A stretch of DNA of 64,000 nt from the NCBI GenBank assembly GCA_010909165.1, contig MU008183.1:930001-994000 (forward strand), written 5' to 3'. Positions 23,201 to 33,929 of the stretch are shown piece after piece. A model generated the notes under the pieces. It worked only from the letters and a program-made list of their open reading frames with translations, had not been told where the DNA came from and ran no database searches. The position numbers were made by a program, and so were the translations under genes. Within the stretch, counting starts at the first letter, position 1, and each line of letters starts with the position of its first letter. Origin of the DNA: Anthoceros angustus (taxonomy: Eukaryota; Streptophyta; Anthocerotopsida; Anthocerotales; Anthocerotaceae).

Positions 23201-26200
23201 ACAGACCACAGTCGGCGGAAGGCGGCGGTTTTGACTTATGCGATTCCACAAACACTTTAGCCGCATGGACTTGTAGGTAGGCGAATAGGGCCAAAAAGTG
23301 TTCACATCCGGCGCCTCACAAAGCCATACGTGTGTGGTCACGAACACCATGCCGCACCATGTGGAAGGAACCACCTCGCCAGCGGCAAGTCCCCACGAGG
23401 ATAGCCACGATGAGCGGCTACGCTCCCATGAGGCGGTGACACCCCTCCAACCTTTGCAAAGGATCCTTGATGGCCATCAAGTGTTCTAGTTGTGCACGAA
23501 GATGGAGACATGAACACACGCCTCGTGGTGCGAACTACCACTCCACGCCCATTTAGGTTTCCTGAGCTAGCTCACATCGTCAACATGTCCGTCATACATG
23601 GCATAAGGTAGCAGGGAGGCGCAGTGGCATGTTCATGAAGACAGCTCGCCTGCGAGGATGACCAAGAGAAAGGTAGTAGCGTGAAGCGAGGGCAAGGTGG
23701 TGACATTTAAAGCGGACCACCACCTTCTGCCACTTGTGCCCAGCCACATCGGGTTGCGGATGAGAGGATCTTGAATTTCAACTGTTTACATGTGACAAAC
23801 CAAACATGGCGGCTTTGATGGTGCCGTCGAATACATGTGATTCTTTGGTAAATGCAATGAGTGTGAAATGGCCGCATAAAGGAGGCCGGAATCAAGTTTG
23901 TTTTCATGTCTCCTAAATGGAAATCCTTTGCGGCGGTGCGGCCATAGTGACGTCGAGCCGTCACCCTAGCATGGTGCCGATGGCGTGAATACATTATCGT
24001 TACGCCATGTGGCGCGCATGATTGGTGGAGAGCGGTGGGAGTCTCGAGCGATGGACATCATTATCTAGGAGAACGGGAATTGGCATATATGGCAAATTCA
24101 CATACGACGGTCCTTCATTCATGGCATAATGAAAGGGGCATTTAGTTTGCTTGAATGGCTCTCACGTGCCACCCACCGTCCTTGCACAATGGTGTAGATG
24201 TTGATATAGATTATTACAAAAGCGATTGGAGCAAGCGTCTGTCTTCAAAGCGACCTTCGACGTGGCATGTTTTCTTCCATGCCATGAGTTTTCAATTATT
24301 CTAATGGCTTGCACCCACCTTCCTTGGACCATGGTGGAGGGAGAATTTTATTTGAGAGAAAGGGAACCATTGTCCTTGGTTCATGGCGAGTTGTAAGATG
24401 GCCATGACCTTGTCATGGCATGGCACTTCCTTGGTCATCGGCCACTCGAAATCGCATTGCAAACACTTGTCCTTGGTCACGAAATGGTCATAAAAAGCGG
24501 GGACTATATATGGCATGCATGGAGGAATGGCATCGTGGACAAGGAAGGTTTTGTTTGTGCGCCGTGCACAAACACAATAGCGTGAGGAAGGTGGCATGGC
24601 AAGGCAAGGAGCCATGGCATGGCATGCCACGTAGTCCCCTTCTTGGATGGTTTGGGACGTTGACTTTGAAGGATGGTCCTAGCACGCAAATGAGTGAGGA
24701 TGTCTGCCCAGCTGGAGGAGAGGAGGGTGGTGAGTCATCGATGGAGAGTCGGCGGGAGGCGAGAGAGCGAGACTGGTGTCGGAGGGCGCTTGGATGGAAG
24801 CCGAGAGGATGGTCTAGCGAGTGGGTGGAGAGAGAAGCAGAAGTGGAGAGATGATCATCTCAGGAGGTGAGGAGGTGGGAGGTGAGGGAGCATCTGCTGA
24901 GAGAGGAGGAATCAGAAAGCAGTGGGTGTCTCTAATAGGTGGGAGCTAACTGGAGCTGCCGCAGGAGAGAATCCAAAACTTTGAGGAGGAATGCCAGGCC
25001 GTGACATCGGAGGGGAGGAGGAATTGGTGAGGAGAGGAGGAAGTGGTGGTGATCGGGAGGAGCATGGTGGTGCCGCCAAGAGGCCGACCGTGTGGCGAGA
25101 GAGAGGCCATTGGTCTTGTGGACCTTCTCGTGGCGATGGATAACCCCAACAACGTGGGAGGAGGATGCCTGTGGAGGAGGAAAGCTGCGCCACAGGAGTG
25201 GGGTCTCTGGAGGCGGTTGCGGAGGCGGGCAGCGTGCATATGATGGTCGGGAGGACGGTGAGGAGAAGGACACGGTGGCGGCAATGATGGGGAAAGCGCG
25301 GCGAGGCATGTGGAGATGGCGGATGATGAGGTGGAGCGACATCGACTACATTGCCACTACGAAATTGGAGAATTGATGGAGCGGTTGGCGTAAGCCACTA
25401 GAGCGTCATTGGCGTGTTGTGCGGTGCATGGGCGTGGTGGAGTGTACATGGTTGGAGGTTATGCGATGGAGGTTGGGTGGAGAATGAGGAGTTGGTGGTT
25501 GGTGCGGCGTGGTGATATGTAGGACGTGAGCTCTAAGTGATGTGTGTGCATGGCAGGGAAGAAGGGAAGGAAGGCGGTGGAAGGTGAAGGCCATGTCGGA
25601 AGGAAGGCAGATACTAGTGGAGAGAAGGAAGATGGAGGAAAGGTGGCAAGCAGGGCGAGTCAAGTGATGTGGAGGCAACGTAGATGGTGGGGAACACGGA
25701 TGTGGGGCGGGAGCTGGAGAGGTGGGGAACGGATGGATGAGAGAATGCGGGAGGCGCATGATACTGAAAACAACCGTGGCGGTGGGCCGTTTGTGGAGGG
25801 AATGTGAATGTTGAGCCATTTTCTTGCAGGCCGGAGTCGCCAAGCATGGTGGACGGTGATGGTCAATCAAACAAGCAGATGGAATTGGTATTCCCACCTT
25901 TATAGCCTAGCATTTCTGAGGGTCCTTCGCTGAAAGTGGTGATTGAGGATAGATAGGTCTAGGAAGTTGTGGAGGAACCACGAAAACAATGGTGTTGGTC
26001 GAAGAGTCACCAAGGCGCGCATGGCCATGTTGTATCATAGATATGTTTATTGGAAGGCGCATGTTTGTAGATAAAGCCAAGCATCGATGTTGAAAGGGAT
26101 AGAGGGCGCTTGAACTGTCCAAAATTCCAATTAATTTGTCAATAAAATCAAACACTTATATATGCAAGGTATGAGAGTGACGTAAGGGTTAGCACATACA

Positions 26201-26400
26201 TATTATAAACAAGTCTTGACGCCTATATATGTATATATATACAAAGGAGGCATATAAGTACACTAATATAATAGTATAACGGATGGATGTGTACATATAT
26301 ATGTACACATACTTATACTTATGTCTTGAAGCCTATATACATATATATGTATACAAAGGATATGCAAAGGAGGTAAAATAGGAAGGAAGGACACCCCAGA
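20300..26400. other. Interior of the CACTA-like element: strand-asymmetric, no recognised gene
   Basis: Long open frames exist here (for example 20436-20981 plus, 21240-21839 minus), but they overlap on both strands. They are made of biased P, S, L or G, R, E composition and show no known domain. The plus strand is pyrimidine-rich at about 20.6-22.2 kb and purine-rich at about 24.7-25.9 kb. Between 22.3 and 24.7 kb the words CATGGC, GCCATGG and CATGGCAT recur densely. Near 26210-26380 a unit with GCCTATATA(T/C) and TACAAAGGA is repeated at about 112-bp spacing. Confidence 0.45.
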
Positions 26401-26973
26401 GAGAGGTCCTTGTTACAATCATGTTGCAAGAGGAAGAGGGAAGAGTATAAAATGGTTGTGATAGGGGAGGTCCTTCACGGTCATGATGGAGGAGGAGAAG
26501 TGAAAGAGTATAAAAGGGTGTGATAAGGGGCAATAACTAGCGTGAGGTGAGAGGAGAGAGACCAAGCATTGTGTTAAGATGGGGTGAGAAGGTGGATAAG
26601 AAAAAAACACCAACACCAAGCCACCAAAAGTGTTGCAATTTTGAAGTGGTACATGAAGTGAGAGACCAAGCATTGTGTTAGGATGGTGGGAGAAGGAAGA
26701 GGAAAAATGGACCAACTTAACACCAAGCCATCAAAACATGTTGCAAGTTGGAAGTGTTACATAAAATTGCAACATGACTGTAACAAGGGCAGGTGGGAAA
26801 TTATTAACAATGCTTGTGAGATGGGGGGTGTACCCAGAAGGGTGAGGTGGGAAGAGAGAGTGCCAGGTTCGTGTTAAGATGGTTGTTCCAAACGGGGGCA
26901 GAACTGACAAACTTAATAGCCTCCAAAGCATGTTGCAATGTGGAAGTGTAACAAAAAATTGCAACATCGACTA

Positions 26974-27001
26974 TAACATAAGCTGCCCTTTTCTAGTAGG
27001 G
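26974..27001 (-). repeat. Right terminal inverted repeat of the CACTA-like element
   Basis: This is the reverse complement of the left end, followed by GAT. Inside it, TTGCAACAT and TGTTAAGATGG words recur between about 26400 and 26970, mirroring the left subterminal region. Confidence 0.88.
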
Positions 27002-27790
27002 GATACCGCGTTATTGTTGCAGATCGTTGTATCCTTGACTAACGCGAGTTCTGAGTCACTAAGCGGGCAAGACTTCCCCGGAGAGACTAATCCAGGTCCT
27101 GGTGACGGACCCTAACACGTCGTGGTGGTGTGTGTACAGGTGCGAAGGACCCCGGACCCCTGCTCCTCTTGGGTAGAAGTCCGACCCACGGATCGGAAAG
27201 GAAGGTGATTAACCGCACCAAGGACGTGTAGCTCGGACAGAGGAGCTCGTGGACGAACGCTGAGGTCCGTGAGCCCACACATGCCCAACCGTGACCTCAA
27301 CCCAGATATTGAGTGGGTAAGAACGATAGGTGAGACGAGGTAGAGAGGGACATAGTAAGACGGATCGGAAAGGAAGGTGATTAACCGCACCAAGGACGCA
27401 GAGCTCGGACAGAGGAGCCTGGTGGACGAACGCGGAGGTCCGTAGCCCACACATGCCCAACCGTGACCCTCAACCGGTATATTGAGTGTGGGTAAGAACG
27501 ATAGGTGAGACGAGGTAGAGAGGGACATAGTAAGACGGATCGATAGGTTACGGACATAAACGAGTCCCAAACGCTGGCCATCCGCCCGACGGAACGGTAG
27601 AGCAACCAGAGAGCGGACAACGCTATGACGTGGTTTCAGGTGGGTCGCCTCTCCAACGGTGGGGAGTGAGTAGAACAACAAGCTGCATAAATGAAACAAG
27701 TCATTCCCTTGGGAACGGACCCCATACTTCAACGACACGGGATTGGTGCGCGCCCGGCTGGCCGTCAGCGAAAGTTGCGCCTCAATAGCC
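27002..27790. mobile_element. Right continuation of the split family-B element, with two tandem 172-175 bp units
   Basis: This sequence directly follows the CACTA insertion and should join 17273 in the uninterrupted element. It contains two tandem units starting GATCGG at 27191 and 27363, with a third partial start at 27538. Each unit includes GATTAACCGCACCAAGGACG and GTAAGAACGATAGGTGAGAC. Reading frames run through the repeats on the minus strand, but only because the unit lacks stops. No known protein is seen. Confidence 0.5.
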
Positions 27791-28414
27791 TACAAGAACT
27801 CCGTATGTAACTTAAAACCACATCTGATCATAAATGGTTGGTGAAGTGGATCAAGATTTATGCAATGCTGCACAATTACATGTTAAGAAAACATGATTGC
27901 TGGACACTCGAAGACATGCGGATTTCTCCTGAAGAATCTGATCTTGCTCAAGAAGATTATAAGTGAGACTGATGCTCGTCCTGCTAGAAAAGAACTGCAA
28001 GAATCCATCATGCATAGAGTATTGGAATTTCATAGGTGTCTTTGCATAGAATTCCAATTCCATCATCCTTTTTCTTGGTTCATTTTGGTATCCTTTGCTA
28101 GTTTCTCTAAAGGACTTTAATGGTTATTCAATCTAAAAATACTCATCCGATGAGAATAATCTACATGCCGTTGTGTTCAGCTTGTTGAGATCTACACGAC
28201 CATGTATTTCAAAGTTTTTTTTTTCATATCCAAATACTTCAAGAATTGAATAAAAAGTTTCAAAGTCTGGTATCCTTTGCTAGTTTTTAGATAGAACGAG
28301 AAGCTTATTCGAGTTTGTGCCGCTCACTCTCAAATATAACTTGAATTCTTGAACTCTTGTTGGCCGCTTCCAACTCCTGCTGATGCATATCAAGACTAGC
28401 TCGACGTAGTAGAT
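27791..28414. other. Nothing recognised
   Basis: The DNA is AT-rich with poly-T and short frames only. It could be the 3' flank of the minus-strand gene remnant that follows. Confidence 0.4.
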
Positions 28415-29260
28415 CTATTGATCTCTCCACTTGGCAGATGCTTGCAACATGTCCCTACAAAATTCTAGACTTGCCTTTGAATTCTCGGCATATTGAGCAG
28501 CCAAGTTTCCTTTCCACTTGTGGTTGTTGTCTTGATCAGCTGCCACCTTCTGTTTAGGGAAATGAGATTGTCTCAAATTGGAGGTGGTTGGTGGAGAAGC
28601 TAGGGAGGGAGTAGCTGCTAGGGAGGGAGGAGTTGCTGGGGAGGGAGGAGGTGCTGGGGAATGAGGAGTCTGGTTAGGGTGTCCATGAGGAGGAGGTAAT
28701 TGGGACTGAGCTTCCTCCTCCTCTTGGTGTTGTGGGAAAGGAGTTGTTGAAAACCCTACAACATCGTGAATTTTTTCATCTCCTCCGCAAAGGACAAGTA
28801 GCCAAACAAAACATGCATCATAAAAGTAGGTTAGCACAAATTCTTGAAGCAAAAAATGGAAGGAGCTAGTCTTACACAAGCAATCCGCATGAATACTATA
28901 TTGGTCAAAGACCAAATATGCAACCCTCTGCCATTCTTGACCATGGGTTGCCAGGACATTTTATCTAACTTGTCATCGAGGATGAGACCTTGAGCTGCTT
29001 CCTTGGCAATCAATCCTCCCCCAATATCATGCTGCAAAGCGTAAGCTTTTTTGAAGTTGTCCAGGCAGCTTCCAACACGTTTCGACAAGTGCAGTCCATC
29101 CATCACTAGAAAGTCAAATTGTTTCAAGACGGTAGCCATGACCGCAAAAGTTGTCTTCTTAGAGTACATGCGGGCCCCTATGCGGGTCTTCTTAGCTTCA
29201 CCAAACAAAGCGCTGAAATTCTCCGGCTCTTCAAGGTCATCCTAACTGAGAGCATAATGT
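28415..29260 (-). pseudogene. Trihelix or Myb/SANT-like DNA-binding protein remnant
   Basis: On the minus strand, the frame at 29208-28831 reads FAVMATVLKQFDFLVMDG, then LSKRVGSCLDNFKKAYALQH. This is the third-helix layout of plant trihelix/Myb-SANT domains (usually SKRWDNLLKxYK), but the conserved W is replaced. Downstream, in another frame or exon (28760-28430), are a proline/serine-rich linker and an AENSKASLEFCRDMLQ-like helical tail, as in such factors or in transposon-borne Myb proteins. In-frame stops upstream (near 29250-29400) and a dispersed, more decayed relative at 11456-11740 suggest a repeated, transposon-associated gene and not an active regulator. It could still be a spliced gene whose exons I cannot join. 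Confidence 0.4.
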
Positions 29261-30053
29261 TCTTTTTTGAGTTCATGGAATCCGATGTTGCTTAGAGGAG
29301 GAGTGCAAGTCCCCTTGGCTGCAGCATATGTGCTGCCCGCAATGATAATTGCAGAGAGGACCGTACCATAGTTTTAGTTTATGTGAAGGAGGATACCAAG
29401 AAGAGAAATAACAAAAACAAGAGGATTTAGCCTGAAGAACTGGTCCCGGGTGTAGACGCTTGGTTGAAGAGCACCGGTGAATTTGAAATTCTAATTCCGA
29501 GGTTCGGTCACACCCGAGTCCGTCGCTCAAACATGAAGATACAGCAGCACACCCGACTTGCCATGGGATTCAACTCTTCTCTAACTTTGCGCGTTTCGAG
29601 TTCTTGGCCGTCCGCTCCCGTCAACTCGGACGCCTATGCACGATCGGATACGACCTAACTCGTGGTAGGTTTGAGCCCCATATTACACCCGGGTCAGTTC
29701 GCTCGAAAATCAAGATAAATCAGTTCGCCCGAGTCTCGCTTCAGATGGGATTTTCGACTCTTCTCTAACTTTGCGGGTGAGTTAGGTCGTATACGGTCGC
29801 GTATAGTCGTCCTACTTGAGCCGTAATATATTTTAATCTTTTGGCCCTCTGTCTCTTCCTCTTTGATGGTGAGAGAGCCCTCTACATATAAGGAAGAAGA
29901 AGAAGAAAAGGAAAAATCTATTACAGTCCACTTGGATGGAGGGGAAGATGTTAAGATAAACACCCTCCTAGTCCTAGCCCTTGACTGTTGAGCATGGAGG
30001 GGAAGATGAATGAGAAACACTCTCAAGGGTTACAGGACTCATGAAGTGACTTT
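29261..30053. other. Upstream region of the PPR gene, with imperfect repeats
   Basis: Bases 29500-29780 contain two imperfect copies of a segment sharing CAACTCTTCTCTAACTTTGCG-type words about 185 bases apart, likely a transposon end. From 29860 to 30050 the sequence is purine-rich and may be the leader of the PPR gene. No other gene is seen. Confidence 0.4.
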
Positions 30054-33000
30054 TTGGATGGACTTCAACAAACTGGTGGGTTTTGTAGCATGACAGAGAG
30101 TGCTCCTCTTCCCGTTTGGCTGACTTCGAGGAATGGATTGTTGGCAAACAACGAATCTGCGAGTTGCAAGACATTTGCACCAAAGCCAGCCCGCCCAAGA
30201 GGGGCTCTGTCTGGGCACGGATCGTCCAGCAGATCGTGGAGCCTGCCTGAGGATCCTGACCTTGGCGGATATGCAGGATTTGGAAGTGGGGTGACGGCTG
30301 AAACCGTGAGCAACTTGTGCTATCAGGGGCAGCTGAGTCAGGCTGTTGAGGCTTTGGGAGTTCTGGTTCAGTGCGGCTGTTGGGTGTCCGAATCACTCTT
30401 TTGCACTGTGGTGAAGAAATGTATAGTCAAGAAAAATCTTGTTGTGGGTCGCCGGGTCCATGCTTTCACGGTGAAGAAGGGGTACCAGTCGGATACGTTC
30501 TTGGGCAACCACATTCTGCGAATGTATGCTTCTCAGGGCAGGTTGGAAGACGCGATGAATGTGTTTGCAGTGGTTGCTGTGCCAGATGCTTTCACGTGGT
30601 CTGCCGTAATTTCTGCCCATGTTAAACATGGGCAAGACAAGCGGGCTGTAGAACTGTATCATCGAATGCGGAGGTCAAGTGTGAAGGCAGATGCCCATGT
30701 GCTGGTTGCAGCCCTTCAGGCTTGTGCAAGGGGATCAGACCTGGAAACTGGGCAGACGGTGCATGCTGACGCGTTGGCCTTTGGCCTTGAGCGGGATCTG
30801 TTTGTCTGTAACTCCTTGGTGAACATGTATGCGAAGTGTGGCAGCTTGGAAGATGCTCGGAGAGTGTTTGACGGGCTTGGTCAAAAGGATGTGGTGACGT
30901 GGACTGCTCTGATTGCAGGATATTCGCAGCAGGGCCTGGGGCAGGAAGCTCTTCGTCTTTACAGTGTTATGCAAGAAGAAGGCACGGCTGTACCCAATTC
31001 GGTTACATTTGTGTCTCTGTTGCAGGCATGCGCCAGTGTGGGCCCTCTGGCTTTGGAGAAGGGGAAGGAGCTCCATGCACGGATTAGAGAACAAGGATAT
31101 CAAGCTGATGTGTATGTGGCGAACAGTTTGGTGAACATGTATGCAAAGTGTGGCAGCTTGGAACATGCTCAGAGGGTGTTTGACGGACTTAGTCACAAAG
31201 ATGTGGTGGCCTGGAACGCCATGATAGCAGGCTATTCCCAACAGGGCATGGGACAGGAAGCCCTTAGTCTGTACACTGTCATGCAAGAACAGGGAATCGC
31301 TTTTCCAAGTTCTGTGACCTTTGTGTGTCTCCTGCAGGCCTGCGCAAGTGTGGGCACCCTGGTGTTGGAGACAGGGAAGAAGCTTCATGTTCAAATTAGA
31401 GAACAAGGACATCATCATGATGTGTTCGTAGCCAACAGTTTGGTGAACATGTATGCAAAATGTGGCAGCTTGGAAGATGCCCAGAAAGTGTTTGATGAAC
31501 TTGGACATAAGGATGTGGTGACTTGGAATGCCATAATAGCAGGATATGCACATCAGGGTATGGGCCATAAAGCCTTTAGTCTCTACAGTGCGATGCTAGG
31601 AGAAGGGATGGCTGTACCCAACTCCGTGACGTATCTGGTTCTCCTCCAGGCATGTGCAAGTTTAGGCATCTCGGCTTTGGAGAAGGGGAGGCAGCTTCAT
31701 TCTGAAGTTAGAGAACAAGGACATCAGGATGATATGTTTGTAGCCAACAGTTTGGTTAACATGTATGCCAAGTGTGGCAGCTTGGAAGATGCTCAGAGAG
31801 TGTTTGACGGACTTGGGCAAAAAGATGTGGTGTCGTGGACTACTTTAGTAGCTGGGTATTCCCAACAGGGTATGGGCCAGGAAGCCCTTTGTCTCTACAG
31901 TGCTATGCAAGAAGAAGGCATTGCTGTACCCAACTCCGTGACATATGTGTGCCTTTTGCAGGCTTGTGCAAGTGTGGGGACACCGGCTTTGGAGACGGGG
32001 AAGCAGCTTCATGCGCAAATCAGACAACGAGGATATCAAGCTGATGTCTTTGTAGCCAACAGTTTGGTGAACATGTATGCAAAGTGTGGTAGCTTGGAAG
32101 ATGCTCAGACAGTGTTTGATGGACTTGGTCAAAAAGATGTAGTGACATGGAATGCCATGATAGCAGGGTGTTCCCAGCACGGCATGGGGCAGGCAGCTCT
32201 TCGCCTCTATGGTGCTATGCTAGAAGAAGGCATCATCGCCCCCAATTCTGTGACGTATGTCTGTCTCTTGCAGGCATGTGCAACTGTGGGGGTATCAGCT
32301 TTGGAGAATGGGAAGCAGCTTCATGCAGAAATTAGAGAACGGGGACATCAAGATGATGTGTTTGTAGCCAACAGTTTGCTGAACATGTATGCAAAGTGTG
32401 GCAGCATGGAAGATGCCCAGAGAATATTCGACGGACTCAGTGAAAAGGATGTGGTGACATGGAATGCCATTATAGCAGGGTATGCACAGCAGGGCATGGG
32501 GCAGGAAGCCCTTCGTCTGTTCAGCACTATGCGTACAGAAGGCACCTGGACACCCGATTCGGTGACCTTCGTGTGTCTTCTCCAGGCATGTGCAAGTATT
32601 GGTACTTTGGCTTTGGAGAAGGGGAAAGGGCTTCATGAGCAAATTAGAGAACTAGGATACCAAGCTGATATGATGGTAGCCAATAGTCTGGTAAACATGT
32701 ACGCAAAGTGTGGCAGCTTGGAAGATGCTAGGAGAGTGTTTGAGGGACTCGATGAAAAGGATCTGGTGACATGGACTGCAGTAATTGCAGGATATTCCCA
32801 GCAGGGCATGGGTCAGGAAGCTCTCCGTCTCTACAGTATGATGAAAGAAGAAGGCATGGCTGTACCCGATTCTGTGACATTTGGGTGCCTCCTGCAGGCA
32901 TGTGCGAATGTGGCAGCGCTGCATCTTGGAAGGGAGCTGCATGCGCAGATTGAAGAAGAAGGGCTTGAAAATGATTTGATTGTAGCTGGCAGTTTGATAA

Positions 33001-33881
33001 ACATGTACGGCAAGTCAGGGGCCATGAAAGATGCACAGCAGGTGTTTGATGCATTGCCCCAAAGAGACGCGGGCACCTGGAATGCACTCATTGCAGGCTA
33101 CAGTTGTCAAGGAGACAGTGAATTGGTCTTTGACTTGGTGCAGAGAATGCTAGAGGATGGGATACAGCCAGTGGCCATCACTTTCCTTAGTATACTAACA
33201 GTATGCAGCCATGCAGGTCTAGTGATCAAGGGGAGAGAGTACTTTGAGGCTATGAGTAGGCAGTACGGCATCACTCCTGATGTTGAGCATTACACATGCA
33301 TGGTGGACCTCCTGGGGCGGGCAGGCCACCTGGACGAGGCACTAGACGTGCTTAGGACAATGCCTGTAGTGCCCAACGCTGCGGTTTGGTGCACTCTGTT
33401 AGGTGCTTGTCGAAATTGGGGCAACGTAGATATAGGGCGCTATGCTTTCGACCAAGCAGTGAAGCTAGACAACGAAGTTGCTGCAGCACATGTGTTGATG
33501 TCGAATATATACACCGGTGCTCAGATGTGGGAGCAAGCACGTATTGTGCAGGAGAGGAGGATGAGCATCAAGGCCTGGAAGCAGCCGGGTCAGAGCTGGT
33601 GGACAGACAAGGACGGACTCGTCCATAGTTTCTTGGTTGGGGATGAGAAGCATCCCAAGAGGGAAGCAAGGCGGAGCCAGGAGTCCTCCAAAATGAGGCA
33701 ACAAGGATTTCTTCCACATCTCGACTCGTTGGGGGCAGACAAACCAAATGATACAAGAGCAGACGCTTTGTTTCCAATCCCAGTAAAGATCGTGCACAAT
33801 CTGCTTTGTGCTGAATCTCATACTGCCACGAAGTGGCCTGAGCATGCTGCACTGTCAAATCATGATGTCAAGTATCGTTGA
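30054..33881 (+). CDS. PLS-class pentatricopeptide repeat protein with E motifs and a degenerate DYW tail
   Basis: One intronless frame of 1275 codons. About nine P-L-S triplets follow a 90-residue N-terminus. Their hallmark (N/S)LVNMYAKCGSLEDA, VFDGLGQKDVVTWNA and SVTFVCLLQACASVG recurs with an exact 312-bp period from 30810 to 32682. The E motifs follow (about residues 1100-1190, ending VHSFLVGDEKHP). After them the protein decays: where a DYW deaminase has HSE and CxxCH zinc ligands, only CAESHTATKW is left, so it cannot deaminate. PLS proteins bind organellar RNA, one base per repeat, and guide C-to-U editing in chloroplasts or mitochondria. This one could bind RNA and borrow a DYW domain in trans. 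The N-terminus has R and S but no clear targeting signal. The start is the first ATG of the frame. The RNA target is unknown. Confidence 0.9.
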   Translation: MDGLQQTGGFCSMTESAPLPVWLTSRNGLLANNESASCKTFAPKPARPRGALSGHGSSSRSWSLPEDPDLGGYAGFGSGVTAETVSNLCYQGQLSQAVEALGVLVQCGCWVSESLFCTVVKKCIVKKNLVVGRRVHAFTVKKGYQSDTFLGNHILRMYASQGRLEDAMNVFAVVAVPDAFTWSAVISAHVKHGQDKRAVELYHRMRRSSVKADAHVLVAALQACARGSDLETGQTVHADALAFGLERDLFVCNSLVNMYAKCGSLEDARRVFDGLGQKDVVTWTALIAGYSQQGLGQEALRLYSVMQEEGTAVPNSVTFVSLLQACASVGPLALEKGKELHARIREQGYQADVYVANSLVNMYAKCGSLEHAQRVFDGLSHKDVVAWNAMIAGYSQQGMGQEALSLYTVMQEQGIAFPSSVTFVCLLQACASVGTLVLETGKKLHVQIREQGHHHDVFVANSLVNMYAKCGSLEDAQKVFDELGHKDVVTWNAIIAGYAHQGMGHKAFSLYSAMLGEGMAVPNSVTYLVLLQACASLGISALEKGRQLHSEVREQGHQDDMFVANSLVNMYAKCGSLEDAQRVFDGLGQKDVVSWTTLVAGYSQQGMGQEALCLYSAMQEEGIAVPNSVTYVCLLQACASVGTPALETGKQLHAQIRQRGYQADVFVANSLVNMYAKCGSLEDAQTVFDGLGQKDVVTWNAMIAGCSQHGMGQAALRLYGAMLEEGIIAPNSVTYVCLLQACATVGVSALENGKQLHAEIRERGHQDDVFVANSLLNMYAKCGSMEDAQRIFDGLSEKDVVTWNAIIAGYAQQGMGQEALRLFSTMRTEGTWTPDSVTFVCLLQACASIGTLALEKGKGLHEQIRELGYQADMMVANSLVNMYAKCGSLEDARRVFEGLDEKDLVTWTAVIAGYSQQGMGQEALRLYSMMKEEGMAVPDSVTFGCLLQACANVAALHLGRELHAQIEEEGLENDLIVAGSLINMYGKSGAMKDAQQVFDALPQRDAGTWNALIAGYSCQGDSELVFDLVQRMLEDGIQPVAITFLSILTVCSHAGLVIKGREYFEAMSRQYGITPDVEHYTCMVDLLGRAGHLDEALDVLRTMPVVPNAAVWCTLLGACRNWGNVDIGRYAFDQAVKLDNEVAAAHVLMSNIYTGAQMWEQARIVQERRMSIKAWKQPGQSWWTDKDGLVHSFLVGDEKHPKREARRSQESSKMRQQGFLPHLDSLGADKPNDTRADALFPIPVKIVHNLLCAESHTATKWPEHAALSNHDVKYR
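30810..32993 (+). repeat. Exact 312-bp coding repeat of PPR triplets
   Basis: The codons for N-S-L-V-N-M-Y begin at 30810, 31122, 31434, 31746, 32058, 32370 and 32682, each 312 bp (104 residues) apart. The next unit, at 32988, is 306 bp away and more diverged. DNA identity between the middle units is high, including at synonymous sites. Confidence 0.92.
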
Positions 33882-33929
33882 GAGATGAATCGGGCATACG
33901 CAAGTCATCCAGAAGTGGAGTTCCAGTGT

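Larger units (their letters stand above)
17274..27001. mobile_element. CACTA-like (En/Spm) DNA transposon, 9.7 kb, no recognisable transposase
   Basis: The left end reads CCCTACTAGAAAAGGGCAGC, and the right end is its reverse complement. The inverted repeat continues to 28 bp with one mismatch. A GAT triplet flanks both ends (17271-17273, 27002-27004), the 3-bp target duplication typical of the CACTA superfamily. Both ends also carry subterminal repeats in mirrored orientation (ATGTTGCAAT, GTTACACTT, GTTAAGATG), another CACTA trait. The outermost bases are CCCTA, not CACTA. The interior (20.3-26.4 kb) shows no TNP2 or TNPA that I recognise. It is C/T-rich on the plus strand in its left half and G/A-rich in its right half. 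It is probably non-autonomous. The left end is duplicated at 19841, so the element may be counted from there (7.16 kb). Confidence 0.8.

Noticed and set aside
27112-27738. Minus-strand frame of 208 codons
   Set aside because: It is produced by translating the tandem 172-175 bp units, and the same peptide words repeat with the DNA.
30735-31568. Minus-strand frame of 277 codons inside the PPR gene
   Set aside because: Shadow of the repetitive PPR coding strand. It repeats with the 312-bp period and has no domain.
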